Shown here piece by piece: positions 12,445-27,084 of a DNA stretch of 64,000 nucleotides; position 1 is the first letter of the stretch, and each line of letters opens with the position of its first letter. The position numbers and the translations under genes are program-made. The notes under the pieces were generated by a model. That model was not told the DNA's origin. It did no database searches and saw only the letters and a program-made list of their open reading frames with translations. The stretch spans positions 1,116,001 to 1,180,000 of the forward strand of contig CATNNA010000006.1 of assembly GCA_950106755.1 (NCBI GenBank), in the 5' to 3' direction. Source of the DNA: Climacium dendroides. Its lineage: Eukaryota > Streptophyta > Bryopsida > Hypnales > Climaciaceae.

Positions 12445-15372
12445 GCTTGCATATTTTGACGTGCAATGTGCATGAGATTTGAAGTTCCGGCGTTAAAGTA
12501 CAAAGCCAGTGGACGATCTCTTTTTGAAATTCTCACGCATTCCCCTGCAATTTACACCATAAAATAAGTTGTTACAAATCATTTGAAAATGATATCTTGC
12601 AACATTTGCATTTGTCCAGTAATCTTGCTTTTGTTTTCCTACGTGGAATGTCTACGAGGTTTGAAATGATTGTGGCCCTCCAAGTGCAAGGCCAGCCTAA
12701 TTGTATATTGTTGAATTTGTCACGCATTGCCTTTACATTTCTTCCTTGAATTACCATTTTCCAAGTCGAAAAGGAAGGCTTGGAGCATCGGCGACTTCCA
12801 CAATTTCTTTGCTTGCATATTTTGACGTGCAATGTGCATGAGATTTGAAGTTCCGGCGTTAAAGTACAAAGCCAGTGGACGATCTCTTTTTGAAATTCTC
12901 ACGCATTCCCCTGCAATTTAGACCATAAAATAAGTTGTTACAAATCATTTGAAAATGATGTCTTGCAACATTTGCATTTGTCAAGTAATCTTGCTTTTCT
13001 TTTCCTACGTGGAATGTCTACGAGGTTTGAAATGATTGTGGCCCTCCAAGTGCAAGGCCAGCCTAATTGTATATTGTTGAATTTGTCACGCATTGCCTTT
13101 ACATTTCTTCCTTGAATTACCATTTTCCAAGTCGAAAAGGAAGGCTTGGAGCATTGGCGACTTCCACAATTTCTTTGCTTGCATATTTTGACGTGCAATG
13201 TGCATGAGATTTGAAGTTCCGGCGTTAAAGTACAAAGCCAGTGGACGATCTCTTTTTGAAATTCTCACGCATTCCCCTGCAATTTACACCATAAAATAAG
13301 TTGTTACAAATCATTTGAAAATGATATCTTGCAACATTTGCATTTGTCAAGTAATCTTGCTTTTGTTTTCCTACGTGGAATGTCTACGAGGTTTGAAATG
13401 ATTGTGGCCCTCCAAGTGCAAGGCCAGCCTAATTGTATATTGTTGAATTTGTCACGCATTGCCTTTACATTTCTTCCTTGAATTACCATTTTCCAAGTCG
13501 AAAAGGAAGGCTTGGAGCATTGGCGACTTCCACAATTTCTTTGCTTGCATATTTTGACGTGCAATGTGCATGAGATTTGAAGTTCCGGCATTAAAGTACA
13601 AAGCCAGTGGACGATCTCTTTTTGAAATTTTCACGCATTCCCCTGCAATTTACACCATAAAATAAGTTGTTACAAATCATTTGAAAATGATATCTTGCAA
13701 CATTTGCATTTGTCAAGTAATCTTGCTTTTCTTTTCCTACGTGGAATGTCTACGAGGTTTGAAATGATTGTGGCCCTCCAAGTGCAAGGCCAGCCTAATT
13801 GTATATTGTTGAATTTGTCACGCATTGCCTTTACATTTCTTCCTTGAATTACCATTTTCCAAGTCGAAAAGGAAGGCTTGGAGCATTGGCGACTTCCACA
13901 ATTTCTTTGCTTGCATATTTTGACGTGCAATGTGCATGAGATTTGAAGTTCCGGCGTTAAAGTACAAAGCCAGTGGACGATCTCTTTTTTAAATTCTCAC
14001 GCATTCCCCTGCAATTTACACCATAAAATAAGTTGTTACAAATCATTTGAAAATGATATCTTGCAACATTTGCATTTGTCCAGTAATCTTGCTTTTGTTT
14101 TCCTACGTGGAATGTCTACGAGGTTTGAAATGATTGTGGCCCTCCAAGTGCAAGGCCAGCCTAATTGTATATTGTTGAATTTGTCACGCATTGCCTTTAC
14201 ATTTCTTCCTTGAATTACCATTTTCCAAGTCGAAAAGGAAGGCTTGGAGCATCGGCGACTTCCACAATTTCTTTGCTTGCATATTTTGACGTGCAATGTG
14301 CATGAGATTTGAAGTTCCGGCGTTAAAGTACAAAGCCAGTGGACGATCTCTTTTTGAAATTCTCACGCATTCCCCTGCAATTTAGACCATAAAATAAGTT
14401 GTTACAAATCATTTGAAAATGATGTCTTGCAACATTTGCATTTGTCAAGTAATCTTGCTTTTCTTTTCCTACGTGGAATGTCTACGAGGTTTGAAATGAT
14501 TGTGGCCCTCCAAGTGCAAGGCCAGCCTAATTGTATATTGTTGAATTTGTCACGCATTGCCTTTACATTTCTTCCTTGAATTACCATTTTCCAAGTCGAA
14601 AAGGAAGGCTTGGAGCATTGGCGACTTCCACAATTTCTTTGCTTGCATATTTTGACGTGCAATGTGCATGAGATTTGAAGTTCCGGCGTTAAAGTACAAA
14701 GCCAGTGGACGATCTCTTTTTGAAATTCTCACGCATTCCCCTGCAATTTACACCATAAAATAAGTTGTTACAAATCATTTGAAAATGATATCTTGCAACA
14801 TTTGCATTTGTCAAGTAATCTTGCTTTTGTTTTCCTACGTGGAATGTCTACGAGGTTTGAAATGATTGTGGCCCTCCAAGTGCAAGGCCAGCCTAATTGT
14901 ATATTGTTGAATTTGTCACGCATTGCCTTTACATTTCTTCCTTGAATTACCATTTTCCAAGTCGAAAAGGAAGGCTTGGAGCATTGGCGACTTCCACAAT
15001 TTCTTTGCTTGCATATTTTGACGTGCAATGTGCATGAGATTTGAAGTTCCGGCATTAAAGTACAAAGCCAGTGGACGATCTCTTTTTGAAATTTTCACGC
15101 ATTCCCCTGTAATTTACACCATAAAATAAGTTGTTACAAATCATTTGAAAATGATATCTTGCAACATTTGCATTTGTCAAGTAATCTTGCTTTTCTTTTC
15201 CTACGTGGAATGTCTACGAGGTTTGAAATGATTGTGGCCCTCCAAGTGCAAGGCCAGCCTAATTGTATATTGTTGAATTTGTCACGCATTGCCTTTACAT
15301 TTCTTCCTTGAATTACCATTTTCCAAGTCGAAAAGGAAGGCTTGGAGCATTGGCGACTTCCACAATTTCTTT
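12445..15372. repeat. 4-unit higher-order repeat (1464 bp), two copies
   Basis: Copies at 12445-13908 and 13909-15372. Each holds, in order, a GCATCGGCG unit, a GATGTC unit, a unit with ordinary GATATC, and a unit with CTTTTCTTTTCC. The rare CCGGCATTAAAG variant recurs exactly 1464 bp apart (near 13587 and 15051), as does ATTTTCACGC (near 13628 and 15092). A few substitutions separate the copies, for example TTTTTTAAATTC near 13985. Confidence 0.75.
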
Positions 15373-18300
15373 GCTTGCATATTTTGACGTGCAATGTGCA
15401 TGAGATTTGAAGTTCCGGCGTTAAAGTACAAAGCCAGTGGACGATCTCTTTTTGAAATTCTCACGCATTCCCCTGCAATTTACACCATAAAATAAGTTGT
15501 TACAAATCATTTGAAAATGATATCTTGCAACATTTGCATTTGTCAAGTAATCTTGCTTTTGTTTTGCTCCGTACAATGTCTACGAGGTTTGAAATGATTG
15601 TGGCCCTCCAAGTGCAAGGCCAGCCTAATTGTATATTGTTGAATTTGTCACGCATTGCCTTTACATTTCTTCCTTGAATTACCATTTTCCAAGTCGAAAA
15701 GGAAGGCTTGGAGCATCGGCGACTTCCACAATTTCTTTGCTTGCATATTTTGACGTGCAATGTGCATGAGATTTGAAGTTCCGGCGTTAAAGTACAAAGC
15801 CAGTGGACGATCTCTTTTTGAAATTCTCACGCATTCCCCTGCAATTTAGACCATAAAATAAGTTGTTACAAATCATTTGAAAATGATATCTTGCAACATT
15901 TGCATTTGTCAAGTAATCTTGCTTTTGTTCTCCTACGTGGAATGTCTACGAGGTTTGAAATGATTGTGGCCCTCCAAGTGCACGGCCAGCCTAATTGTAT
16001 ATTGTTGAATTTGTCACGCATTGCCTTTACATTTCTTCCTTGAATTACCATTTTCCAAGTCGAAAAGGAAGGCTTGGAGCATCGGCGACTTCCACAATTT
16101 CTTTGCTTGCATATTTTGACGTGCAATGTGCATGAGATTTGAAGTTCCGGCGTTAAAGTACAAAGCCAGTGGACGATCTCTTTTTTAAATTCTCACGCAT
16201 TCCCCTGCAATTTAGACCATAAAATAAGTTGTTACAAATCATTTGAAAATGATATCTTGCAACATTTGCATTTGTCGAGTAATCTTGCTTTTGTTCTCCT
16301 ACGTGGAATGTCTACGAGGTTTGAAATGATTGTGGCCCTCCAAGTGCACGGCCAGCCTAATTGTATATTGTTGAATTTGTCACGCATTGCCTTTACATTT
16401 CTTCCTTGAATTACCATTTTCCAAGTCGAAAAGGAAGGCTTGGAGCATCGGCGACTTCCACAATTTCTTTGCTTGCATATTTTGACGTGCAATGTGCATG
16501 AGATTTGAAGTTCCGGCGTTAAAGTACAAAGCCAGTGGACGATCTCTTTTTGAAATTCTCACGCATTCCCCTCCAATTTACACCATAAAATAAGTTGTTA
16601 CAAATCATTTGAAAATGATATCTTGCAACATTTGCATTTGTCAAGTAATCTTGCTTTTCTTTTCCTCCGTACAATGTCTACGAGCTTTGAAATGATTGTG
16701 GCCCTCCAAGTGCAAGGCCAGCCTAATTGTATATTGTTGAATTTGTCACGCATTGCCTTTACATTTCTTCCTTGAATTACCATTTTCCAAGTCGAAAAGG
16801 AAGGCTTGGAGCATCGGCGACTTCCACAATTTCTTTGCTTGCATATTTTGACGTGCAATGTGCATGAGATTTGAAGTTCCGGCGTTAAAGTACAAAGCCA
16901 GTGGACGATCTCTTTTTGAAATTCTCACGCATTCCCCTGCAATTTAGACCATAAAATAAGTTGTTACAAATCATTTGAAAATGATATCTTGCAACATTTG
17001 CATTTGTCGAGTAATCTTGCTTTTGTTTTCCTACGTACAATGTCTACGAGGTTTGAAATGATTGTGGCCCTCCAAGTGCAAGGCCAGCCTAATTGTATAT
17101 TGTTGAATTTGTCACGCATTGCCTTTACATTTCTTCCTTGAATTACCATTTTCCAAGTCGAAAAGGAAGGCTTGGAGCATCGGCGACTTCCACAATTTCT
17201 TTGCTTGCATATTTTGACGTGCAATGTGCATGAGATTTGAAGTTCCGGCGTTAAAGTACAAAGCCAGTGGAAGATCTCTTTTTGAAATTCTCACGCATTC
17301 CCCTGCAATTTACACCATAAAATAAGTTGTTACAAATCATTTGAAAATGATATCTTGCAACATTTGCATTTGTCAAGTAATCTTGCTTTTGTTCTCCTAC
17401 GTGGAATGTCTACGAGGTTTGAAATGATTGTGGCCCTCCAAGTGCACGGCCAGCCTAATTGTATATTGTTGAATTTGTCACGCATTGCCTTTACATTTCT
17501 TCCTTGAATTACCATTTTCCAAGTCGAAAAGGAAGGCTTGGAGCATCGGCGACTTCCACAATTTCTTTGCTTGCATATTTTGACGTGCAATGTGCATGAG
17601 ATTTGAAGTTCCAGCGTTAAAGTACAAAGCCAGTGGACGATCTCTTTTTGAAATTCTCACGCATTCCCCTCCAATTTAGACCATAAAATAAGTTGTTACA
17701 AATCATTTGAAAATGATATCTTGCAACATTTGCATTTGTCAAGTAATCTTGCTTTTGTTTTGCTCCGTACAATGTCTACGAGGTTTGAAATGATTGTGGC
17801 TCTCCAAGTGCAAGGCCAGCCTAATTGTATATTGTTGAATTTGTCACGCATTGCCTTTACATTTCTTCCTTGAATTACCATTTTCCAAGTCGAAAAGGAA
17901 GGCTTGGAGCATCGGCGACTTCCACAATTTCTTTGCTTGCATATTTTGACGTGCAATGTGCATGAGATTTGAAGTTCCGGCGTTAAAGTACAAAGCCAGT
18001 GGACGATCTCTTTTTGAAATTCTCACGCATTCCCCTCCAATTTAGACCATAAAATAAGTTGTTACAAATCATTTGAAAATGATATCTTGCAACATTTGCA
18101 TTTGTCGAGTAATCTTGCTTTTGTTCTCCTACGTGGAATGTCTACGAGGTTTGAAATGATTGTGGCCCTCCAAGTGCAAGGCCAGCCTAATTGTATATTG
18201 TTGAATTTGTCACGCATTGCCTTTACATTTCTTCCTTGAATTACCATTTTCCAAGTCGAAAAGGAAGGCTTGGAGCATTGGCGACTTCCACAATTTCTTT

Positions 18301-21300
18301 GCTTGCATATTTTGACGTGCAATGTGCATGAGATTTGAAGTTCCGGCGTTAAAGTACAAAGCCAGTGGACGATCTCTTTTTGAAATTCTCACGCATTCCC
18401 CTGCAATTTACACCATAAAATAAGTTGTTACAAATCATTTGAAAATGATATCTTGCAACATTTGCATTTGTCGAGTAATCTTGCTTTTGTTTTCCTCCGT
18501 ACAATGTCTACGAGGTTTGAAATGATTGTGGCCCTCCAAGTGCAAGGCCAGCCTAATTGTATATTGTTGAATTTGTCACGCATTGCCTTTACATTTCTTC
18601 CTTGAATTACCATTTTCCAAGTCGAAAAGGAAGGCTTGGAGCATCGGCGACTTCCACAATTTCTTTGCTTGCATATTTTGACGTGCAATGTGCATGAGAT
18701 TTGAAGTTCCGGCGTTAAAGTACAAAGCCAGTGGACGATCTCTTTTTTAAATTCTCACGCATTCCCCTGCAATTTAGACCATAAAATAAGTTGTTACAAA
18801 TCATTTGAAAATGATATCTTGCAACATTTGCATTTGTCAAGTAATCTTGCTTTTGTTCTCCTACGTGGAATGTCTACGAGGTTTGAAATGATTGTGGCCC
18901 TCCAAGTGCACGGCCAGCCTAATTGTATATTGTTGAATTTGTCACGCATTGCCTTTACATTTCTTCCTTGAATTACCATTTTCCAAGTCGAAAAGGAAGG
19001 CTTGGAGCATCGGCGACTTCCACAATTTCTTTGCTTGCATATTTTGACGTGCAATGTGCATGAGATTTGAAGTTCCGGCGTTAAAGTACAAAGCCAGTGG
19101 ACGATCTCTTTTTGAAATTCTCACGCATTCCCCTCCAATTTACACCATAAAATAAGTTGTTACAAATCATTTGAAAATGATATCTTGCAACATTTGCATT
19201 TGTCGAGTAATCTTGCTTTTGTTTTCCTACGTACAATGTCTACGAGGTTTGAAATGATTGTGGCCCTCCAAGTGCAAGGCCAGCCTAATTGTATATTGTT
19301 GAATTTGTCACGCATTGCCTTTACATTTCTTCCTTGAATTACCATTTTCCAAGTCGAAAAGGAAGGCTTGGAGCATCGGCGACTTCCACAATTTCTTTGC
19401 TTGCATATTTTGACGTGCAATGTGCATGAGATTTGAAGTTCCGGCGTTAAAGTACAAAGCCAGTGGACGATCTCTTTTTGAAATTCTCACGCATTCCCCT
19501 GCAATTTAGACCATAAAATAAGTTGTTACAAATCATTTGAAAATGATATCTTGCAACATTTGCATTTGTCAAGTAATCTTGCTTTTGTTCTCCTACGTGG
19601 AATGTCTACGAGGTTTGAAATGATTGTGGCCCTCCAAGTGCACGGCCAGCCTAATTGTATATTGTTGAATTTGTCACGCATTGCCTTTACATTTCTTCCT
19701 TGAATTACCATTTTCCAAGTCGAAAAGGAAGGCTTGGAGCATCGGCGACTTCCACAATTTCTTTGCTTGCATATTTTGACGTGCAATGTGCATGAGATTT
19801 GAAGTTCCGGCGTTAAAGTACAAAGCCAGTGGACGATCTCTTTTTGAAATTCTCACGCATTCCCCTCCAATTTACACCATAAAATAAGTTGTTACAAATC
19901 ATTTGAAAATGATATCTTGCAACATTTGCATTTGTCAAGTAATCTTGCTTTTGTTCTCCTACGTGGAATGTCTACGAGCTTTGAAATGATTGTGGCTCTC
20001 CAAGTGCAAGGCCAGCCTAATTGTATATTGTTGAATTTGTCACGCATTGCCTTTACATTTCTTCCTTGAATTACCATTTTCCAAGTCGAAAAGGAAGGCT
20101 TGGAGCATCGGCGACTTCCACAATTTCTTTGCTTGCATATTTTGACGTGCAATGTGCATGAGATTTGAAGTTCCGGCGTTAAAGTACAAAGCCAGTGGAC
20201 GATCTCTTTTTGAAATTCTCACGCATTCCCCTGCAATTTAGACCATAAAATAAGTTGTTACAAATCATTTGAAAATGATATCTTGCAACATTTGCATTTG
20301 TCGAGTAATCTTGCTTTTGTTTTGCTCCGTACAATGTCTACGAGGTTTGAAATGATTGTGGCCCTCCAAGTGCAAGGCCAGCCTAATTGTATATTGTTGA
20401 ATTTGTCACGCATTGCCTTTACATTTCTTCCTTGAATTACCATTTTCCAAGTCGAAAAGGAAGGCTTGGAGCATCGGCGACTTCCACAATTTCTTTGCTT
20501 GCATATTTTGACGTGCAATGTGCATGAGATTTGAAGTTCCGGCGTTAAAGTACAAAGCCAGTGGACGATCTCTTTCTGAAATTCTCACGCATTCCCCTCC
20601 AATTTAGACCATAAAATAAGTTGTTACAAATCATTTGAAAATGATATCTTGCAACATTTGCATTTGTCGAGTAATCTTGCTTTTGTTTTCCTACGTGGAA
20701 TGTCTACGAGGTTTGAAATGACTGTGGCCCTCCAAGTGCAAGTTCAGCCTAATTGTATATTGTTGAATTTGTCACGCATTGCCTTTACATTTCTTCCTTG
20801 AATTACCATTTTCCAAGTCGAAAAGGAAGGCTTGGAGCATCGGCGACTTCCACAATTTCTTTGCTTGCATATTTTGACGTGCAATGTGCATGAGATTTGA
20901 AGTTCCGGCGTTAAAGTACAAAGCCAGTGGACGATCTCTTTTTGAAATTCTCACGCATTCCCCTGCAATTTAGACCATAAAATAAGTTGTTACAAATCAT
21001 TTGAAAATGATATCTTGCAACATTTGCATTTGTCGAGTAATCTTGCTTTTGTTTTCCTACGTGGAATGTCTACGAGGTTTGAAATGATTGTGGCCCTCCA
21101 AGTGCAAGTTCAGCCTAATTGTATATTGTTGAATTTGTCACGCATTGCCTTTACATTTCTTCCTTGAATTACCATTTTCCAAGTCGAAAAGGAAGGCTTG
21201 GAGCATCGGCGACTTCCACAATTTCTTTGCTTGCATATTTTGACGTGCAATGTGCATGAGATTTGAAGTTCCGGCGTTAAAGTACAAAGCCAGTGGAAGA

Positions 21301-24300
21301 TCTCTTTTTGAAATTCTCACGCATTCCCCTGCAATTTACACCATAAAATAAGTTGTTACAAATCATTTGAAAATGATATCTTGCAACATTTGCATTTGTC
21401 AAGTAATCTTGCTTTTGTTCTCCTACGTGGAATGTCTACGAGGTTTGAAATGATTGTGGCCCTCCAAGTGCACGGCCAGCCTAATTGTATATTGTTGAAT
21501 TTGTCACGCATTGCCTTTACATTTCTTCCTTGAATTACCATTTTCCAAGTCGAAAAGGAAGCCTTGGAGCATCGGCGACTTCCACAATTTCTTTGCTTGC
21601 ATATTTTGACGTGCAATGTGCATGAGATTTGAAGTTCCGGCGTTAAAGTACAAAGCCAGTGGACGATCTCTTTTTGAAATTCTCACGCATTCCCCTCCAA
21701 TTTAGACCATAAAATAAGTTGTTACAAATCATTTGAAAATGATATCTTGCAACATTTGCATTTGTCAAGTAATCTTGCTTTTGTTTTCCTCCGTACAATG
21801 TCTACGAGGTTTGAAATGATTGTGGCTCTCCAAGTGCAAGGCCAGCCTAATTGTATATTGTTGAATTTGTCACGCATTGCCTTTACATTTCTTCCTTGAA
21901 TTACCATTTTCCAAGTCGAAAAGGAAGGCTTGGAGCATCGGCGACTTCCACAATTTCTTTGCTTGCATATTTTGACGTGCAATGTGCATGAGATTTGAAG
22001 TTCCGGCGTTAAAGTACAAAGCCAGTGGAAGATCTCTTTTTGAAATTCTCACGCATTCCCCTGCAATTTACACCATAAAATAAGTTGTTACAAATCATTT
22101 GAAAATGATATCTTGCAACATTTGCATTTGTCAAGTAATCTTGCTTTTGTTCTCCTACGTGGAATGTCTACGAGGTTTGAAATGATTGTGGCCCTCCAAG
22201 TGCACGGCCAGCCTAATTGTATATTGTTGAATTTGTCACGCATTGCCTTTACATTTCTTCCTTGAATTACCATTTTCCAAGTCGAAAAGGAAGCCTTGGA
22301 GCATCGGCGACTTCCACAATTTCTTTGCTTGCATATTTTGACGTGCAATGTGCATGAGATTTGAAGTTCCGGCGTTAAAGTACAAAGCCAGTGGACGATC
22401 TCTTTTTGAAATTCTCACGCATTCCCCTCCAATTTAGACCATAAAATAAGTTGTTACAAATCATTTGAAAATGATATCTTGCAACATTTGCATTTGTCAA
22501 GTAATCTTGCTTTTGTTTTCCTCCGTACAATGTCTACGAGGTTTGAAATGATTGTGGCTCTCCAAGTGCAAGGCCAGCCTAATTGTATATTGTTGAATTT
22601 GTCACGCATTGCCTTTACATTTCTTCCTTGAATTACCATTTTCCAAGTCGAAAAGGAAGGCTTGGAGCATCGGCGACTTCCACAATTTCTTTGCTTGCAT
22701 ATTTTGACGTGCAATGTGCATGAGATTTGAAGTTCCGGCGTTAAAGTACAAAGCCAGTGGACGATCTCTTTTTGAAATTCTCACGCATTCCCCTCCAATT
22801 TAGACCATAAAATAAGTTGTTACAAATCATTTGAAAATGATATCTTGCAACATTTGCATTTGTCCAGTAATCTTGCTTTTCTTTTGCTCCGTACAATGTC
22901 TACGAGGTTTGAAATGATTGTGGCCCTCCAAGTGCAAGGCCAGCCTAATTGTATATTGTTGAATTTGTCACGCATTGCCTTTACATTTCTTCCTTGAATT
23001 ACCATTTTCCAAGTCGAAAAGGAAGCCTTGGAGCATCGGCGACTTCCACAATTTCTTTGCTTGCATATTTTGACGTGCAATGTGCATGAGATTTGAAGTT
23101 CCGGCGTTAAAGTACAAAGCCAGTGGACGATCTCTTTTTGAAATTCTCACGCATTCCCCTGCAATTTACACCATAAAATAAGTTGTTACAAATCATTTGA
23201 AAATGATATCTTGCAACATTTGCATTTGTCAAGTAATCTTGCTTTTGTTCTCCTACGTGGAATGTCTACGAGGTTTGAAATGATTGTGGCCCTCCAAGTG
23301 CACGGCCAGCCTAATTGTATATTGTTGAATTTGTCACGCATTGCCTTTACATTTCTTCCTTGAATTACCATTTTCCAAGTCGAAAAGGAAGGCTTGGAGC
23401 ATCGGCGACTTCCACAATTTCTTTGCTTGCATATTTTGACGTGCAATGTGCATGAGATTTGAAGTTCCGGCGTTAAAGTACAAAGCCAGTGGACGATCTC
23501 TTTTTGAAATTCTCACGCATTCCCCTGCAATTTAGACCATAAAATAAGTTGTTACAAATCATTTGAAAATGATATCTTGCAACATTTGCATTTGTCGAGT
23601 AATCTTGCTTTTGTTTTCCTCCGTACAATGTCTACGAGGTTTGAAATGATTGTGGCCCTCCAAGTGCAAGGCCAGCCTAATTGTATATTGTTGAATTTGT
23701 CACGCATTGCCTTTACATTTCTTCCTTGAATTACCATTTTCCAAGTCGAAAAGGAAGGCTTGGAGCATCGGCGACTTCCACAATTTCTTTGCTTGCATAT
23801 TTTGACGTGCAATGTGCATGAGATTTGAAGTTCCGGCGTTAAAGTACAAAGCCAGTGGACGATCTCTTTTTTAAATTCTCACGCATTCCCCTGCAATTTA
23901 GACCATAAAATAAGTTGTTACAAATCATTTGAAAATGATATCTTGCAACATTTGCATTTGTCAAGTAATCTTGCTTTTGTTCTCCTACGTGGAATGTCTA
24001 CGAGGTTTGAAATGATTGTGGCCCTCCAAGTGCACGGCCAGCCTAATTGTATATTGTTGAATTTGTCACGCATTGCCTTTACATTTCTTCCTTGAATTAC
24101 CATTTTCCAAGTCGAAAAGGAAGGCTTGGAGCATCGGCGACTTCCACAATTTCTTTGCTTGCATATTTTGACGTGCAATGTGCATGAGATTTGAAGTTCC
24201 GGCGTTAAAGTACAAAGCCAGTGGACGATCTCTTTTTGAAATTCTCATGCATTCCCCTGCAATTTACACCATAAAATAAGTTGTTACAAATCATTTGAAA

Positions 24301-27084
24301 ATGATATCTTGCAACATTTGCATTTGTCAAGTAATCTTGCTTTTGTTTTCCTCCGTGGAATGTCTACGAGGTTTGAAATGATTGTGGCCCTCCAAGTGCA
24401 AGGCCAGCCTAATTGTATATTGTTGAATTTGTCACGCATTGCCTTTACATTTCTTCCTTGAATTACCATTTTCCAAGTCGAAAAGGAAGGCTTGGAGCAT
24501 TGGCGACTTCCACAATTTCTTTGCTTGCATATTTTGACGTGCAATGTGCATGAGATTTGAAGTTCCGGCGTTAAAGTACAAAGCCAGTGGACGATCTCTT
24601 TTTGAAATTCTCAGGCATTCCCCTGCAATTTACACCATAAAATAAGTTGTTACAAATCATTTGAAAATGATATCTTGCAACATTTGCATTTGTCGAGTAA
24701 TCTTGCTTTTGTTTTCCTCCGTACAATGTCTACGAGCTTTGAAATGATTGTGGCCCTCCAAGTGCAAGGCCAGCCTAATTGTATATTGTTGAATTTGTCA
24801 CGCATTGCCTTTACATTTCTTCCTTGAATTACCATTTTCCAAGTCGAAAAGGAAGGCTTGGAGCATCGGCGACTTCCACAATTTCTTTGCTTGCATATTT
24901 TGACGTGCAATGTGCATGAGATTTGAAGTTCCGGCGTTAAAGTACAAAGCCAGTGGACGATCTCTTTTTGAAATTCTCACGCATTCCCCTCCAATTTAGA
25001 CCATAAAATAAGTTGTTACAAATCATTTGAAAATGATATCTTGCAACATTTGCATTTGTCCAATAATCTTGCTTTTGTTTTCCTACGTGGAATGTCTACG
25101 AGGTTTGAAATGATTGTGGCCCTCCAAGTGCACGGCCAGCCTAATTGTATATTGTTGAATTTGTCACGCATTGCCTTTACATTTCTTCCTTGAATTACCA
25201 TTTTCCAAGTCGAAAAGGAAGGCTTGGAGCATCGGCGACTTCCACAATTTCTTTGCTTGCATATTTTGACGTGCAATGTGCATGAGATTTGAAGTTCCGG
25301 CGTTAAAGTACAAAGCCAGTGGACGATCTCTTTTTGAAATTCTCATGCATTCCCCTGCAATTTACACCATAAAATAAGTTGTTACAAATCATTTGAAAAT
25401 GATATCTTGCAACATTTGCATTTGTCCAGTAATCTTGCTTTTGTTTTCCTCCGTACAATGTCTACGAGGTTTGAAATGATTGTGGCCCTCCAAGTGCAAG
25501 TTCAGCCTAATTGTATATTGTTGAATTTGTCACGCATTGCCTTTACATTTCTTCCTTGAATTACCATTTTCCAAGTCGAAAAGGAAGGCTTGGAGCATCG
25601 GCGACTTCCACAATTTCTTTGCTTGCATATTTTGACGTGCAATGTGCATGAGATTTGAAGTTCCGGCGTTAAAGTACAAAGCCAGTGGACGATCTCTTTT
25701 TGAAATTCTCATGCATTCCCCTGCAATTTACACCATAAAATAAGTTGTTACAAATCATTTGAAAATGATATCTTGCAACATTTGCATTTGTCAAGTAATC
25801 TTGCTTTTGTTTTCCTCCGTACAATGTCTACGAGGTTTGAAATGATTGTGGCCCTCCAAGTGCAAGGCCAGCCTAATTGTATATTGTTGAATTTGTCACG
25901 CATTGCCTTTACATTTCTTCCTTGAATTACCATTTTCCAAGTCGAAAAGGAAGGCTTGGAGCATCGGCGACTTCCACAATTTCTTTGCTTGCATATTTTG
26001 ACGTGCAATGTGCATGAGATTTGAAGTTCCGGCGTTAAAGTACAAAGCCAGTGGACGATCTCTTTTTGAAATTCTCACGCATTCCCCTGCAATTTACACC
26101 ATAAAATAAGTTGTTACAAATCATTTGAAAATGATATCTTGCAACATTTGCATTTGTCAAGTAATCTTGCTTTTGTTTTCCTCCGTACAATGTCTACGAG
26201 GTTTGAAATGATTGTGGCCCTCCAAGTGCAAGGCCAGCCTAATTGTATATTGTTGAATTTGTCACGCATTGCCTTTACATTTCTTCCTTGAATTACCATT
26301 TTCCAAGTCGAAAAGGAAGGCTTGGAGCATCGGCGACTTCCACAATTTCTTTGCTTGCATATTTTGACGTGCAATGTGCATGAGATTTGAAGTTCCGGCG
26401 TTAAAGTACAAAGCCAGTGGACGATCTCTTTTTGAAATTCTCACGCATTCCCCTGCAATTTAGACCATAAAATAAGTTGTTACAAATCATTTGAAAATGA
26501 TATCTTGCAACATTTGCATTTGTCGAGTAATCTTGCTTTTGTTTTGCTCCGTACAATGTCTACGAGGTTTGAAATGATTGTGGCCCTCCAAGTGCAAGGC
26601 CAGCCTAATTGTATATTGTTGAATTTGTCACGCATTGCCTTTACATTTCTTCCTTGAATTACCATTTTCCAAGTCGAAAAGGAAGGCTTGGAGCATCGGC
26701 GACTTCCACAATTTCTTTGCTTGCATATTTTGACGTGCAATGTGCATGAGATTTGAAGTTCCGGCGTTAAAGTACAAAGCCAGTGGACGATCTCTTTTTG
26801 AAATTCTCACGCATTCCCCTGCAATTTAGACCATAAAATAAGTTGTTACAAATCATTTGAAAATGATATCTTGCAACATTTGCATTTGTCAAGTAATCTT
26901 GCTTTTGTTCTCCTACGTGGAATGTCTACGAGGTTTGAAATGATTGTGGCCCTCCAAGTGCAAGGCCAGCCTAATTGTATATTGTTGAATTTGTCACGCA
27001 TTGCCTTTACATTTCTTCCTTGAATTACCATTTTCCAAGTCGAAAAGGAAGGCTTGGAGCATGGGCGACTTCCACAATTTCTTT
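15373..27084. repeat. Array 1, zone 2: CTCCGTACAA units alternating with TTCTCCTACG units
   Basis: Units 43-74. Units carrying CTCCGTACAA or TACGTACAA at unit positions 195-204 alternate with units carrying TTCTCCTACG. GCATTGGCG, common in zone 1, is rare here. Unit-specific markers include AAGTTCAGCC in place of AAGGCCAGCC (near 20741, 21107 and 25498), GGAAGCCTTGG in place of GGAAGGCTTGG (near 21559, 22291 and 23023) and TGGAAGATC in place of TGGACGATC. The concentration of these variants indicates local homogenisation separate from zone 1. Confidence 0.72.
21229..22692. repeat. 2-unit higher-order repeat (732 bp), two copies
   Basis: Copies at 21229-21960 and 21961-22692 share an unusual set of markers at identical spacing: TGGAAGATC (21297 and 22029), GGAAGCCTTGG (near 21559 and 22291) and TGTGGCTCTCC (near 21824 and 22556). 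A matching set 732 bp apart indicates a very recent two-unit duplication. Confidence 0.8.

Larger units (their letters stand above)
1..15372. repeat. Array 1, zone 1: units mostly with the TACGTGGAA variant
   Basis: Units 1-42. Most carry CCTACGTGGAA at unit positions 194-204. They alternate between GCATCGGCG and GCATTGGCG at unit position 341, and several have GATGTC in place of GATATC near position 147. The variants recur in fixed orders, giving the 7-unit and 4-unit higher-order repeats listed separately. A unit with CTCCGTACAA appears only at about 1290 and 3852, once in each 7-unit copy. The zone boundary is a change in variant composition, not a structural break. Confidence 0.75.
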
